Position numbers and translations under genes: made by a program
Assembly (NCBI RefSeq): GCF_014192285.1
Contig: NZ_JACHXQ010000004.1
Span: 124,001 to 188,000 of the forward strand
Reading direction: 5' to 3'
Length of the DNA stretch: 64,000 nt
Origin: Halomonas fontilapidosi
GTDB taxonomy: Bacteria; Pseudomonadota; Gammaproteobacteria; Pseudomonadales; Halomonadaceae
The notes under the pieces: model-generated
Seen by the model: the letters and a program-made list of their open reading frames with translations, nothing else
Database searches by the model: none
Told to the model about the DNA's origin: nothing
Shown here: in pieces, positions 51,341 to 60,615 of the stretch
Numbering within the stretch: position 1 is the first letter of the stretch
Layout of the letters: each line of letters opens with the position of its first letter

Positions 51341-51574
51341 ATGAGTATCTGTGCAACCTGCGGTAATGAATACGGCAACACCTTCACGGTCAACAAGGAT
51401 GGCCAGAGTTTCGATTTCGACTCCTTCGAATGCGCCATCCACAAGCTGGCGCCGTCATGTGCTCGGTGCGGCTGCCGAGTGGTGGGCCACGGCGTTCAGC
51501 ACAGCGATACGATCTATTGCTGTGCCCACTGTGCTGAAGCGGCCGGGGAGGCCGGGCTGGTCGACCACAACTGA
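51341..51574 (+). CDS. Small Cys/His-rich metal-binding protein (metallothionein-like)
   Basis: 77 residues from ATG 51341 with an AGGAGG site. Ten Cys are arranged as CATCGNEYGN, FECAIHKLAPSCARCGCRVVGHG and IYCCAHCAEAAG, giving a zinc-ribbon-like N-terminal knuckle and a C-terminal part like bacterial metallothioneins. Proteins of this pattern are widespread but uncharacterised; zinc or cadmium binding is inferred. It stands alone; an aldo/keto reductase gene follows on the other strand. Confidence 0.82.
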   Translation: MSICATCGNEYGNTFTVNKDGQSFDFDSFECAIHKLAPSCARCGCRVVGHGVQHSDTIYCCAHCAEAAGEAGLVDHN

Positions 51575-51655
51575 CGCCTGGCTGAGCGGACGTTCTTGAG
51601 CGGATACCACACGGCACGCAGCAGACGAATTCTCCCGCCTCTGGGCGCCTTGCGC

Positions 51656-52681
51656 TTAGGCGGGGGGTTGTGCGTCTGACCGGTCGAATTCCTCGGTGTC
51701 GACTTCCGCCTGCTGGGCCTCGCCGTAACGCGCCCCCGCCACTTGGTCCGGGGTCATCATGGCGTTCAGCCGCTCCAATGTTTCCGGTGACAGCGAGAGG
51801 GACGCCGCCGCCAGGTTCTCGCGCATGTGATCAAGGGAGCGCGAACCGGGAATCGGCAGGATGTCGTCGCCCTTGGCGCGTAGCCAGGCCAGGGCCAGCT
51901 GGCCTGGCGTCATGTCCAGCTCCTCCGCCAGTGCCGTGAACGCCTCGAGCAGACGCAGGTTGCGGGCATGGTTCTCGACGCTGAAGCGCGGCATGCCCCG
52001 GCGCATGTCGTTCTCCTCGAGGCGCGCGGGATCTCTGACGGCTCCCGCCAGGAAGCCGCGGCCCAGTGGGCTGAAGGCGACCAGTGCCGTGCCGGCCTCA
52101 CGACAGGCCTCGATCAGGCCGATCTCGGGGTTGCGGGTCCACAGCGAATACTCGGACTGCACCGCCGCGATGGGCTGTTCGGCCCTGGCGCGCCGCAGGG
52201 TGGCCGCGGACACTTCGGAGAGCCCGATGGCGCCCACCTTGCCTTGCTCCACCAGCCGGCCCAGCGCGCCGACGCTCTCCTCGATGGGCACGTTCCTGTC
52301 CCAGCGGTGCAGGTAGTAGAGGTCCAGATGATCGGTGTTCAGCCGCTGCAGGCTCGCCTCGCACTGGCGGCGCAGGGTGTCCGGGCGCCCGTCGATCACC
52401 TTGCGGCCGAGTGCCGGGTCGATGGCCATGCCGCACTTGCTGGCCAGCAGAATCTCGCTGCGCTTGCCGGCAAGCGCCTTGCCCAGCAGCTGCTCGTTGG
52501 CCGTGGCGCCGTAGAGGGTGGCGGTATCGAAGTGGCTATAGCCCATCTCGAAGGCCGCCGCCAGCGCACGTAGCGCCTCGCGCTCGGGGAGCGGGCTGCC
52601 GTAGCCGTGGGAGAGATTCATGCAGCCCAGGCCGATGGAAGGTGCGTCGATGGCTTTCAGGCGAGAGGTCAGGGGGGACAT
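51656..52681 (-). CDS. Aldo/keto reductase
   Basis: 341 residues from ATG 52681 (AAGGAG upstream). TIM-barrel aldo/keto reductase with catalytic Asp and Tyr in YSHFDTATLYG, Lys in LLASKCG and His in LDLYYLHRWD; the C-terminal IPGSRSLDHMRENLAAA binds the NADPH phosphate. It resembles the AKR13-type oxidoreductases that reduce small aldehydes such as methylglyoxal. Transcribed divergently from the MFS gene with about 145 bp between start codons. Confidence 0.92.
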   Translation of the reverse strand: MSPLTSRLKAIDAPSIGLGCMNLSHGYGSPLPEREALRALAAAFEMGYSHFDTATLYGATANEQLLGKALAGKRSEILLASKCGMAIDPALGRKVIDGRPDTLRRQCEASLQRLNTDHLDLYYLHRWDRNVPIEESVGALGRLVEQGKVGAIGLSEVSAATLRRARAEQPIAAVQSEYSLWTRNPEIGLIEACREAGTALVAFSPLGRGFLAGAVRDPARLEENDMRRGMPRFSVENHARNLRLLEAFTALAEELDMTPGQLALAWLRAKGDDILPIPGSRSLDHMRENLAAASLSLSPETLERLNAMMTPDQVAGARYGEAQQAEVDTEEFDRSDAQPPA

Positions 52682-52826
52682 GAGGACTCCTTCTCGGCAT
52701 GGATGGGCATTGAACGCCAGCAGGGGCGCGCGCCGCCCCCCTTTGGTCGCACGCGACCGGCGTGGCCGCGGGCGTGCGCTATGATAGCCGACCGCAAGCA
52801 TGACAGGGACCTATGGAGTGCCAGGT

Positions 52827-54050
52827 ATGGCCAACCCCGCTTTTCTCTCTCCGCGCTACCGCGTGCTGCTGGCCGGCGTGTTCAGTCAGATTCTATGTAT
52901 CGGCGTGGCACGTTTTGCCTATACGCCGCTGCTGCCGGTGATGCAGCAGCAGACCTGGCTGAGCGATGCCCAGGGCGGCTGGCTGGCCGCGCTCAACTAC
53001 GCCGGGTACATGCTGGGGGCGCTGGTGGCGGCCTCGCTCCACAGCATCCGGCTCAAGGACACCCTCTACCGCCTTACCCTGCTGCTGGCAGTGCTCTCCA
53101 CCGCCGGCATGGCACTGGCCGAGAGCTTCTGGCTGTGGGCGGGCATGCGTTTCGTGGCCGGCTTCTCGAGCAGCGGCGCGATGCTGCTGGCCTCGGGACT
53201 GATACTGCACTGGCTGATCCAGCACCGGCAGCGTGGCGAGCTGGGCATCCACTTCGCCGGCCTGGGCGTGGGAATCCTGGTGGCTGCCCTGGCGGTGGAG
53301 CTGATGCGGCACCTGGCGATGCAGTGGCAGGCTCAGTGGTGGGGGTTCACCCTCCTGGCCGTGGTGCTGCTGGTGCCCGCCTGGCGCTGGCTGCCGCGAC
53401 CCGCGAAGCCGGCCGAGGGAAGCGGTGGCCGCCGTAAACCAACCCCCTCTCCGCCGTCGCGCACCTTTATGCGGCTGATGCTCGCCGCCTATTTCTGTGC
53501 CGGCTACGGCTACGTGATCAGCGCCACCTTCATTGTCGCCATTGTCGAACGCGAGCCGCTGCTGGCCGGCGCCGGCAACTGGACCTTCGCCCTGGTGGGG
53601 CTGGCCGCCGCGCCTGCGGTAATGCTGTGGGACCTGATCGCCCGGCGCATCGGCTACCTGGGCGCGCTGATCGGTGCCATGGCCCTGCAGGTGGTGGGCA
53701 TCGTGCTGCCGGCGCTGACCACCAGCCTGGCCGGCGTGCTGCTCAGCGCGGTGCTCTACGGCGGCACCTTCCTGGGCTGCGTGAGCCTGGTGCTGACCAT
53801 GGCCGGGCGGCTCTACCCGCAGAGCCCGGCGCGGCTGATGGGGCGCATGACGCTGGCCTACGGCGCGGCGCAGATCGTCGCCCCGGCGCTCACCGGCATG
53901 CTCGCCGAGGCCACCGGCCACTATGACACCGGGCTATGGCTGGCCGGAGGCTTCGTTGCCCTGGGCGCGGTGCTGCTGGTCTGGCTGCGCCGTGTGGACC
54001 GAACCGCCCAGCGGCTGGATGCCGAAGCGAAAGCGGCGCCGACGGGGTGA
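52827..54050 (+). CDS. YbfB/YjiJ-family MFS transporter
   Basis: 407 residues from ATG 52827, chosen because GGAG lies at 52815-52818; ATG 52800 is possible. Twelve helices. The VARFAYTPLLPVMQQQTWLSDAQGGWLAALNYAGYMLGAL start (by ends) is diagnostic of the YbfB/YjiJ group, whose substrates are not firmly known. A hairpin terminator follows. Confidence 0.85.
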   Translation: MANPAFLSPRYRVLLAGVFSQILCIGVARFAYTPLLPVMQQQTWLSDAQGGWLAALNYAGYMLGALVAASLHSIRLKDTLYRLTLLLAVLSTAGMALAESFWLWAGMRFVAGFSSSGAMLLASGLILHWLIQHRQRGELGIHFAGLGVGILVAALAVELMRHLAMQWQAQWWGFTLLAVVLLVPAWRWLPRPAKPAEGSGGRRKPTPSPPSRTFMRLMLAAYFCAGYGYVISATFIVAIVEREPLLAGAGNWTFALVGLAAAPAVMLWDLIARRIGYLGALIGAMALQVVGIVLPALTTSLAGVLLSAVLYGGTFLGCVSLVLTMAGRLYPQSPARLMGRMTLAYGAAQIVAPALTGMLAEATGHYDTGLWLAGGFVALGAVLLVWLRRVDRTAQRLDAEAKAAPTG

Positions 54051-54078
54051 GGCGCTGGTATATTGCTTGGCAACACGG

Positions 54079-54114
54079 CCCCCGCCTCTTGGCTCCCAGG
54101 AGCTTATGCGGGGG
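54079..54114. terminator. Branched bidirectional terminator
   Basis: An outer CCCCCGC/GCGGGGG stem (54079-54085 with 54108-54114) encloses an inner GCTCC-CA-GGAGC hairpin (54092-54103) and is followed by TTCTTAT. It separates the convergent MFS and nuclease genes and ends 3 nt before the nuclease stop. Confidence 0.6.
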
Positions 54115-54117
54115 TTC

Positions 54118-55236
54118 TTATGCAGATTCATCTTTGATGCGCCATACCTGCTTTAGGCGCTCCACGGTGTGGGACCATTTGGGCGTGGTGGGCTTGCAGA
54201 CGGTGTTCTGGTTGCCGAACAGGCCGACCTCGCTGAAGGCCTGATCGCGGCTGACGGTATGCAACCAACGCACCGGCACCAGGTACTCGGCGTCATCTTC
54301 GTCACCACCCTCGTTGCGGTATAGATGGAAGTAGTCTTCCCGGGAGGTCAGCTCAAGCAGGCTCTTGCTGCCTTCCTCGGTGTCAAAGCGATACTCATCC
54401 GCACGGCAGCGCTCACCGATCACTTCGCCGACGCCTACGTAGCCGGTCTTGGGGATATTGACCCAGACACGATCACCTTCGGAAAGCATGGAGAGCGTTT
54501 TGGAGTACCAAGCCGCACCACCACCGGCGATGAAGCCGTATCGGCGCGCGAGCTCCCAGGGGCGGTCGTCGCCGAAGGAGGTGTAGAACTCGCCGTTCCA
54601 TGGTTCCTTCTTGGCCTTGCGGGAAACGGGCTGGACGGGCTCGTCAGGATCGATCATCCAGGCTCGGCTGAGGTAGCGGTTGCCACCGTCCTCGAAGGCA
54701 GCGAAGAACATGGCGTTGATCGACAGCTGGGCGTGCTCGTTAAGGTAGGTGATGATCCGCTCGCTACTGGCATCGAGCCGGGTGGCGACCACCACCAGTT
54801 GGTGCTCCTGGTTAAGCGGGATGCCATCCAGCGGGACACCGAACTTGGCTTCGAAGGCCTCGCCCAGCGTGGCATCTGGCCGGCCGTAGCGCTCGGCGAA
54901 ATCCCGGTAGATGTCGATCAGCTGGTAGTCCGCTAGGGTGACCACCCAGGAGGCGTAGTCGATGGCCTGGGCTACCACGTCGCGCGGGGTCTTGTCGCGC
55001 TTGAGCTCGATGATGATGACGTTGCCGTTGGCATCGAGCGCCAGCAGGTCGACCAGCTTGTCGAAGGCGGTGCGCACCTGGCGGCCGATCAGCAGCCAGT
55101 CGCGGTTGAGGATCGCCACGTCCTGCATGATCTGCTCTTCCAGCAGCCCCTCGTCGGCAAGTCCTGCGGGGCGCAGCTTGCGCGGCGGCTCGCCGGCACT
55201 GCCCGCCAGCTTCCAGATACCTTGCTCAATAGCCAT
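54118..55236 (-). CDS. PD-(D/E)XK nuclease-like protein of the restriction locus (NucS/DUF91-like)
   Basis: 372 residues. The N-terminal part has a NucS-type nuclease core: ILNRDWLLIGRQVRT, then Asp in FDKLVDLLALDANGNVIIIELKRDKTPRDVVAQAIDY (by ends), giving the D...(E)LK catalytic pattern and a downstream Gln-bearing helix. The C-terminal half contains GDRVWVNIPKTGYVGVGEVIGE, a beta-barrel like a PUA/EVE or TRAM module. It lies 9 nt after the DUF262 gene and is the last gene of the hsd-linked operon, so a defence role is likely (inference). Confidence 0.8.
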   Translation of the reverse strand: MAIEQGIWKLAGSAGEPPRKLRPAGLADEGLLEEQIMQDVAILNRDWLLIGRQVRTAFDKLVDLLALDANGNVIIIELKRDKTPRDVVAQAIDYASWVVTLADYQLIDIYRDFAERYGRPDATLGEAFEAKFGVPLDGIPLNQEHQLVVVATRLDASSERIITYLNEHAQLSINAMFFAAFEDGGNRYLSRAWMIDPDEPVQPVSRKAKKEPWNGEFYTSFGDDRPWELARRYGFIAGGGAAWYSKTLSMLSEGDRVWVNIPKTGYVGVGEVIGERCRADEYRFDTEEGSKSLLELTSREDYFHLYRNEGGDEDDAEYLVPVRWLHTVSRDQAFSEVGLFGNQNTVCKPTTPKWSHTVERLKQVWRIKDESA

Positions 55237-55245
55237 GATAACTCG

Positions 55246-57282
55246 CTACATTCGGATGTTGTGGTTGCATATCGGATTGAGGCCACTTTCAAGGTCCCTC
55301 TTAAAAACCTCAATCATCTCGTCATTGTGCTGCTGTATTTCACCCGCTTCCCATGGCGTGTTCGCATTCATCATCAGCCATTGCTTAATACTGTCTATTT
55401 CACCTTTAGAATAATATTCTTCTTTTGACTTTGGGCTGAAGTTGCTTAGTCGTGAGTTTTTACTATGACTAATCAAGCATAGGTTGCCAAAGGAGTTCAC
55501 AATGTCTTGGTCAAGCTTATCAATACCTGGCATCGGATTTTGAGGATAATAGTGCTCTACCGAGCTTCGGAAGCTGAATGAATACTTCCTTAGGCCGGGA
55601 TTGTTTCTGTAATATTTGCACCATAAAAGGTAATCAAGATAGTTGAACACAAAGTTGTTTTCGATATTTCCGAATCTAAGTTTTTTCTCATCGATGTCAC
55701 TCCATCTTCTGGATGACAGTTTTCCTTCGCGCCGAAAGATGATGTCATAGTATTCTGCGCCATCACCGTAGGCTAAAAACCGATCATATACAAAGCAACG
55801 GGAAACAGACTCGAGATGACACAGGTACGGCTGAGCTTCTACTTTTTCGGATCTAAAAAGGAAGTGCAGCGCAGCGCTGAGCCAGTGCTTGTACACCATA
55901 GTAGGTGTAGAAACATGTAACGCTGATAGCAGCATCAACACCCTGCGATTGGTGTCGCTGTCACTGTCTTCAGCTCCGAAAGTATTGACGTAATCACTGC
56001 TTCCGTTGGAAGCCTGCCATTTCAGACGCTTCAGGCTCCAGTCATCGGTGTTACCAGTGTATTCACGTTTGATCACATAGTGATCGAGTAATAGCTTGCA
56101 TTTAAGCAGGTTGTAGGTGAAGCGCCTCACACGTTCAGCTGCATCCGCGCTGCTAAGTAGATGCGTCTGGAAGGAAGTAATCAGCCTCTTGTCATCCAGA
56201 GGAATATCCTGGCCAGTAGTAACCCTTAGTACCTGTAATAGAAAGTTGGGGAAGTTAATGACAGAGTTAAACCGCTCTGGCGTTTCTTCACTCCTTTCGC
56301 CTTGGTTCTGTTTGTCAATCTTCTGGTCTTTTGCTGATGGTGGCTTGCAAATCAAATGGCTTAAAGGGAGGGCTTGTGTCGTATCATCTTGAAAGATGTC
56401 TTCAGCCAGCATTCCTTGCAATTCCGAATAGTTGCTAGGTTTCAATACCCCCCAGTCCTGCTGGCCAAATAATCTGTCGCGCTGGGTCCTGGTAAAGCCC
56501 ATCTGGACGTAACGCTCCATGTTAGAGCACGCCTCCCACACACTTTGTAAGACAGCGTAATCGGCCTTTTCCAGCGTGCTCATCATCTTGGACTTAAGCA
56601 CTTCATGCTTTTCAAGCTGTTCACCCCTGTTGTTCATGACTTCGAAGTAATGATTCAAATCTGTATCAGCCGGAACCTGTACGCGCATGATCTGTACGCA
56701 ATGGAAAAGGTAATCTGAAAAATCTTTCTGATAAGAACCGTTGTCTTTACATAGCTTCGGCACCAATCGCTGAATCAACTCGTACCCGTTGAGAATATCG
56801 CGATTGTAATCTTTAGTGTGAAGGCTCTCAGTGTCGGAGTTTTCGGCGTAACCGTGAAATATTGCGTCCAGCGACTTTGAAGAGCGAGGCCGATTTTCAA
56901 ACCGTACAGAAGGGTGTTGAAACCAGCTTGCTAAAGATTCCCCGTCGATGCTCATCTTGTTCCGGAAAAAAGATGCCAGCAAAAAAAGCGTGGTCAACCG
57001 CTGCTGACCATCAATCACTTCATATAACGGCTGCTCCGTTTCACTATTCTTATTGAACACCACCAAGGTGCCGATGTAATAAGGGTTGCTCTGCTCGCTG
57101 AATGCGGAGGGTTTGAGCATTTCATCCAAGACATCCTGAATCAGCTGGGTGATTTCTCCTTCACCCCAAGCGTAGTTGCGCTGATACATGGGAATCAGGT
57201 AGTTGGCCGAAGTATTTAGCTTGCCGGCACCGAGTAAGTCCTGGACAGAAAGCTGACTTATTCCATCATTTTTTAGATTCAT
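55246..57282 (-). CDS. DUF262 protein with C-terminal DUF1524 HNH-like nuclease domain (GmrSD-like)
   Basis: 678 residues from ATG 57282, which has AAGGAG upstream and overlaps the preceding gene by 17 nt. DUF262 motifs: LIPMYQRNYAWGEGEITQLIQDV and YEVIDGQQRLTTLFLL with the IDGQQR signature (ParB/Srx-like NTPase fold). Near the C terminus SSVEHYYPQNP and NSFGNLCLISHSKNSRLSNFSP match the DUF1524 nuclease. GmrSD-type proteins cut modified phage DNA. The gene is markedly AT-richer than its surroundings, pointing to transfer. Confidence 0.87.
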   Translation of the reverse strand: MNLKNDGISQLSVQDLLGAGKLNTSANYLIPMYQRNYAWGEGEITQLIQDVLDEMLKPSAFSEQSNPYYIGTLVVFNKNSETEQPLYEVIDGQQRLTTLFLLASFFRNKMSIDGESLASWFQHPSVRFENRPRSSKSLDAIFHGYAENSDTESLHTKDYNRDILNGYELIQRLVPKLCKDNGSYQKDFSDYLFHCVQIMRVQVPADTDLNHYFEVMNNRGEQLEKHEVLKSKMMSTLEKADYAVLQSVWEACSNMERYVQMGFTRTQRDRLFGQQDWGVLKPSNYSELQGMLAEDIFQDDTTQALPLSHLICKPPSAKDQKIDKQNQGERSEETPERFNSVINFPNFLLQVLRVTTGQDIPLDDKRLITSFQTHLLSSADAAERVRRFTYNLLKCKLLLDHYVIKREYTGNTDDWSLKRLKWQASNGSSDYVNTFGAEDSDSDTNRRVLMLLSALHVSTPTMVYKHWLSAALHFLFRSEKVEAQPYLCHLESVSRCFVYDRFLAYGDGAEYYDIIFRREGKLSSRRWSDIDEKKLRFGNIENNFVFNYLDYLLWCKYYRNNPGLRKYSFSFRSSVEHYYPQNPMPGIDKLDQDIVNSFGNLCLISHSKNSRLSNFSPKSKEEYYSKGEIDSIKQWLMMNANTPWEAGEIQQHNDEMIEVFKRDLESGLNPICNHNIRM

Positions 57283-58705
57283 AGAAACGCATCTCCTTGA
57301 ACAACCGCTCAATGTCGTCGGTCTTACTGGCTTTGACTTCTGCCAGAACAGGCAACTCCAAACTCAGAAAATCCGCGGGCTGAGTTGCCTCCTTGAGCAA
57401 CAGAAAGAGATTGTTCGCTAAAGCATGGTTATCCATGCTGGCCAGTTGCACCACCTGCATTTTTAGCCGCAGGCTGTAGGCCCAGATAAACACCTTCTCA
57501 ATAGCGCGGGATATTTCCACCATGCCAAACTTGTCTACGTAGGCGATCAGCAAACAGTCAAAAAGTGAGCGGACATAGCGATCTCCCGTACGCCACCTGC
57601 CTTCATAAGTACTCAACACCCTCAGTATTCGGGAAGCAAGCTCTTCCAGATCAGGGGCGACCTGATGATCACTTATGAGAGCCGAGCCCTTTCCGGGGTA
57701 AAACGTCTGTTGAAGTTTATCTATTTCCTGATGGTAATGCCCGATCATTTCAAAGAATCGGCGACCATTGATAATGATCTGATCCAGATGAAACGGAAAA
57801 GGTAAATACTGACCATCAATGCGACGCTGGTAATGCTGGTTATACTCATCAACAAAGTGATGCGCCATACGTAGCTGCTCAACATAGGGATAGCTATCAA
57901 TGCTGTTGATATTGACACCTTTGAATAGGTGGGTGTGCTCCTTCCCAAAATAACGCGCTGACTCTCCGCGTGACCAATTTCGGATACGGAACAGGTAGTT
58001 TGAAAACAGCTTGGCCAGCCTTTCGCTATCGCTGCTTTCCCAATGACTAACAACCTTAGATTTTAGGTGTTCATCCTCTTCTGTGAACTCGCGAAGATGG
58101 AAAGCTTTTAGCAGGTCGTGCGGTTCAAGGTCTCGCCCCCGGGCATTCTGGGAGTCAAAAAACTGAAAAGCCTCGGATATATCTTTCAGCTCAAAAAAAA
58201 CCAGTTCACATTGGTTCAGAAGGAAGTGGACCATCTCTTCGGTAAAGTCTGGGCGCGACACAATACGGCTGACGGCCAGGTAATTGTTATGCAGGTTGGT
58301 CTGAGAAAGCCTGTTGCTGAAGCGGGGGTCTTTCATACCCTGGTCTAATTGCTCCAGCATTTTCTGTAAATCTTTACGGACAATGGGGTTTGTGGCCTTG
58401 GGCCCCGTGCGCTCATTAATCAACGCGCGTGCTGCCAGCATCAGGCTCAGCGTTCGCTGCTGGCCATCTACAATATTGAGTTTGACATTCTTAGGGCATT
58501 GGTCTTCCTCTTCCCGATGAAAGACCACGGTGCCCAGACGATAGGCGGTTTTGTATTTATGAAGCGCAATATCGGAAAAAAGCTGGTTGATATTTTTTTC
58601 TGTCCACTTGTAAGGACGCTGGTAGACGGGGATTTCCAAACAGTTTTCGCTGAGCAGTTCGAAAACGCTCAGGACGCCTTTTTTCAAGTGGGCTGTGTCG
58701 GTCAT
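57266..58705 (-). CDS. DUF262 protein without nuclease domain
   Basis: 479 residues. DUF262 motifs are clear: EIPVYQRPYKWTEKNINQLFSDI at residues 22-46 and LNIVDGQQRTLSLMLAARAL with the VDGQQR signature. The C-terminal half is helical and lacks an HNH or DUF1524 signature, so it is probably a regulatory or recognition partner for the next gene, with which it overlaps. The start overlaps the stop of a 41-aa ORF (ATGA). AT-rich like its partner. RloF-type DUF262 genes are known to sit in type I restriction loci. Confidence 0.85.
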   Translation of the reverse strand: MTDTAHLKKGVLSVFELLSENCLEIPVYQRPYKWTEKNINQLFSDIALHKYKTAYRLGTVVFHREEEDQCPKNVKLNIVDGQQRTLSLMLAARALINERTGPKATNPIVRKDLQKMLEQLDQGMKDPRFSNRLSQTNLHNNYLAVSRIVSRPDFTEEMVHFLLNQCELVFFELKDISEAFQFFDSQNARGRDLEPHDLLKAFHLREFTEEDEHLKSKVVSHWESSDSERLAKLFSNYLFRIRNWSRGESARYFGKEHTHLFKGVNINSIDSYPYVEQLRMAHHFVDEYNQHYQRRIDGQYLPFPFHLDQIIINGRRFFEMIGHYHQEIDKLQQTFYPGKGSALISDHQVAPDLEELASRILRVLSTYEGRWRTGDRYVRSLFDCLLIAYVDKFGMVEISRAIEKVFIWAYSLRLKMQVVQLASMDNHALANNLFLLLKEATQPADFLSLELPVLAEVKASKTDDIERLFKEMRFYESKK

Positions 58706-58827
58706 ATCTTGGCATCCTTACGTTCAGCATAACCTGCATAATACATTTTTTTAGAACAGCCCTTTTTTCCAACCACTTTCATGGTTCCCGACTGGAGCAA
58801 TTTTAGTTGCTGGTGGAGAGTTTCCAT
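58702..58827 (-). CDS. Small basic protein (41 aa) between hsdS and the DUF262 pair
   Basis: An ORF too short for usual gene finders: METLHQQLKLL at the start, then a lysine-rich KVVGKKGCSKKMYYAGYAE and a charged end. Its stop overlaps the DUF262 start as ATGA, and it begins 15 nt after the hsdS stop, so it fills the only gap in the operon. The hsdS end supplies GGAGG 25 nt upstream, too far for an ideal site, so efficiency is uncertain. Family and function unknown; a small subunit or antitoxin-like partner is possible. Confidence 0.55.
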   Translation of the reverse strand: METLHQQLKLLQSGTMKVVGKKGCSKKMYYAGYAERKDAKI

Positions 58828-58842
58828 AGCCACTGCACGCCT

Positions 58843-60615
58843 TTAATTCAAACCTCCTTCCACCACCGCCTCGGCAAGGTGAACACGTGTCTCGCCGGCC
58901 TCGCCGAGGCGGGCCTTTAGCTGGTCGCAGAGAGCCATTAGCTCGTCGATTTTCTCAACGATTCGCTGCTGCTCTTCTAAGGGGGGAAGCGGTATAGAAA
59001 GCCTTTCCACATCGCCTACTCTTAAATGCTTTACTGTAGAGCCAATAGCTTTTTCCGAAGCGCGCTCCAAGAGGTGAGGCTCGGTTAGCGCCAATAGCAA
59101 GTACTCTTCATTAATATACTCAAGCATTGGCCGGATCAGCATAGTTCTCTGGCCTAGGCACCATTTTGCTCCTTCCGGTATTATTGCCGCCTCGCCCATC
59201 GGGGCTTCTCGGGTAAAGATAATGTCCTTTGGCTCTGGAGGGCATCGCCGCGACCAGTATTGGTAGGTTTCTTGGCTCACATGTTTCAGGTCGTCAAACC
59301 TGAAGTGTCTTTCTCTAATATTTGAAGTCCGGATGATAGGGATGCCTTCTTCAACATAGGGGGCGGTCTTGTTGTGGCAATCCACTAGCACTCTAGATAA
59401 CTGTATCAAATGTGCGCTGCTCCACCCTGTGGGAAGCGCGAAAGGGGGCTTTGCGGTACGAAGCTTTTTCAGTTTTCGCAACATTGTTGCGCATTCAGGG
59501 TTTTCGTCTTTGTGACTTTCTAGCCATTGTTGACGCTCGGATGCCAAGCGAGTCAGCAATGACTCAGCCGGCTCATCGTTGGGGTCCTGCTCCACCAGTC
59601 GCCCCATCACCGCCAGCTGAAGGATGGTCTGCTCGAGCTTGTCGATACTGGCTTCGGTGGTAAAGAGGGTATCGAAATGCTCGGCGATGCGGGCCCAGTT
59701 CTCGGCCACTCCCGAGGCATCGGCGGAGCGGGTAAGTGCGTCGAGAAGGGTGTCGACCAGCACTTCATGGGCTTCCAGCTGGTCACCGACCTGCTGCTCT
59801 AGCCGGTCGCAGAGAGCCATCAGCTCATCGACTTTCTCGACGATACGCAGTTGCTCTTCCAGAGGGGGTAACGGCATTGGTATGGAGGCAACCTTTGAAC
59901 CTGAGACCTCTTTGAAAGTTGTTCCGCTAGCACTTGCATCGATATTCCGGGCAGAACTTTTCAAAAAATAGTACAAGAACTGGTTCACCTCGCGAATATA
60001 AGGCACGCAAGACTTGAATCCTTGATTAGTCGCCAGCTCGCTAATCGAAATAGCCACATAACCAATCGGTGCTCTGCTAGAAAACAACACAGAACCTTCT
60101 GGCAGTAGCTGTGCGGAGGATTTCTCCAAGCCAAGCCTAGATATATCTCGCTTGCCAGACGCAATATATTTTTCGTTTAGTCCGTATAGGTCAGCAGGGG
60201 TTAGCCAAGCAATTTCCTTTTCTGCCCAGAAGGTCGGCTCACCTGACTTCGGAGTTCCTCCACCTATGACTTGCCCGACAGAGCCAAGACGAACCCAGAG
60301 CCAGTTGCTGGGTAGTTCAAAGTCTTCTTCATCTAGCTCAATGGCAGGCTGACTCTTTGGCTTCCTGACTTTCCCTTCCCTGACCAACCGCGCCTTCTCC
60401 TCGGCGATGCGCTCCAGCAGCACACTGGCGGGCTCGTCGCTGGGGTACTGATCCACCAGCTTTCCGCGCACGGCGAGTTCCAGGATCAGCTCGCGAAGCT
60501 TCTTGATACCGGTAAGCTCGATCTTCCCATTGCGACCGCGTCCGGCGGTGCTCTTGTGGGTGACCGCGCCGGTCCAGAGGTCGAGGTGCTCGGTGATCAG
60601 CTCTCGTGCGCTCAC
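58843..60615 (-). CDS. hsdS: Type I restriction-modification specificity subunit HsdS
   Basis: 590 residues from GTG 60615, which overlaps the hsdM stop (GTGA). Two target-recognition domains (about 105-260 and 390-530) are each followed by a conserved coiled region: LPPLEEQLRIVEKVDELMALCDRL and LPPLEEQQRIVEKIDELMALCDQL (by ends). A matching pair of N-terminal repeats (LILELAVRGKLVDQ and ILQLAVMGRLVEQ) frames them. HsdS sets the sequence recognised by the HsdM/HsdR complex. The second TRD half is AT-richer, as is common after domain exchange. The protein is intact although its methylase partner is broken. Confidence 0.92.
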   Translation of the reverse strand: MSARELITEHLDLWTGAVTHKSTAGRGRNGKIELTGIKKLRELILELAVRGKLVDQYPSDEPASVLLERIAEEKARLVREGKVRKPKSQPAIELDEEDFELPSNWLWVRLGSVGQVIGGGTPKSGEPTFWAEKEIAWLTPADLYGLNEKYIASGKRDISRLGLEKSSAQLLPEGSVLFSSRAPIGYVAISISELATNQGFKSCVPYIREVNQFLYYFLKSSARNIDASASGTTFKEVSGSKVASIPMPLPPLEEQLRIVEKVDELMALCDRLEQQVGDQLEAHEVLVDTLLDALTRSADASGVAENWARIAEHFDTLFTTEASIDKLEQTILQLAVMGRLVEQDPNDEPAESLLTRLASERQQWLESHKDENPECATMLRKLKKLRTAKPPFALPTGWSSAHLIQLSRVLVDCHNKTAPYVEEGIPIIRTSNIRERHFRFDDLKHVSQETYQYWSRRCPPEPKDIIFTREAPMGEAAIIPEGAKWCLGQRTMLIRPMLEYINEEYLLLALTEPHLLERASEKAIGSTVKHLRVGDVERLSIPLPPLEEQQRIVEKIDELMALCDQLKARLGEAGETRVHLAEAVVEGGLN

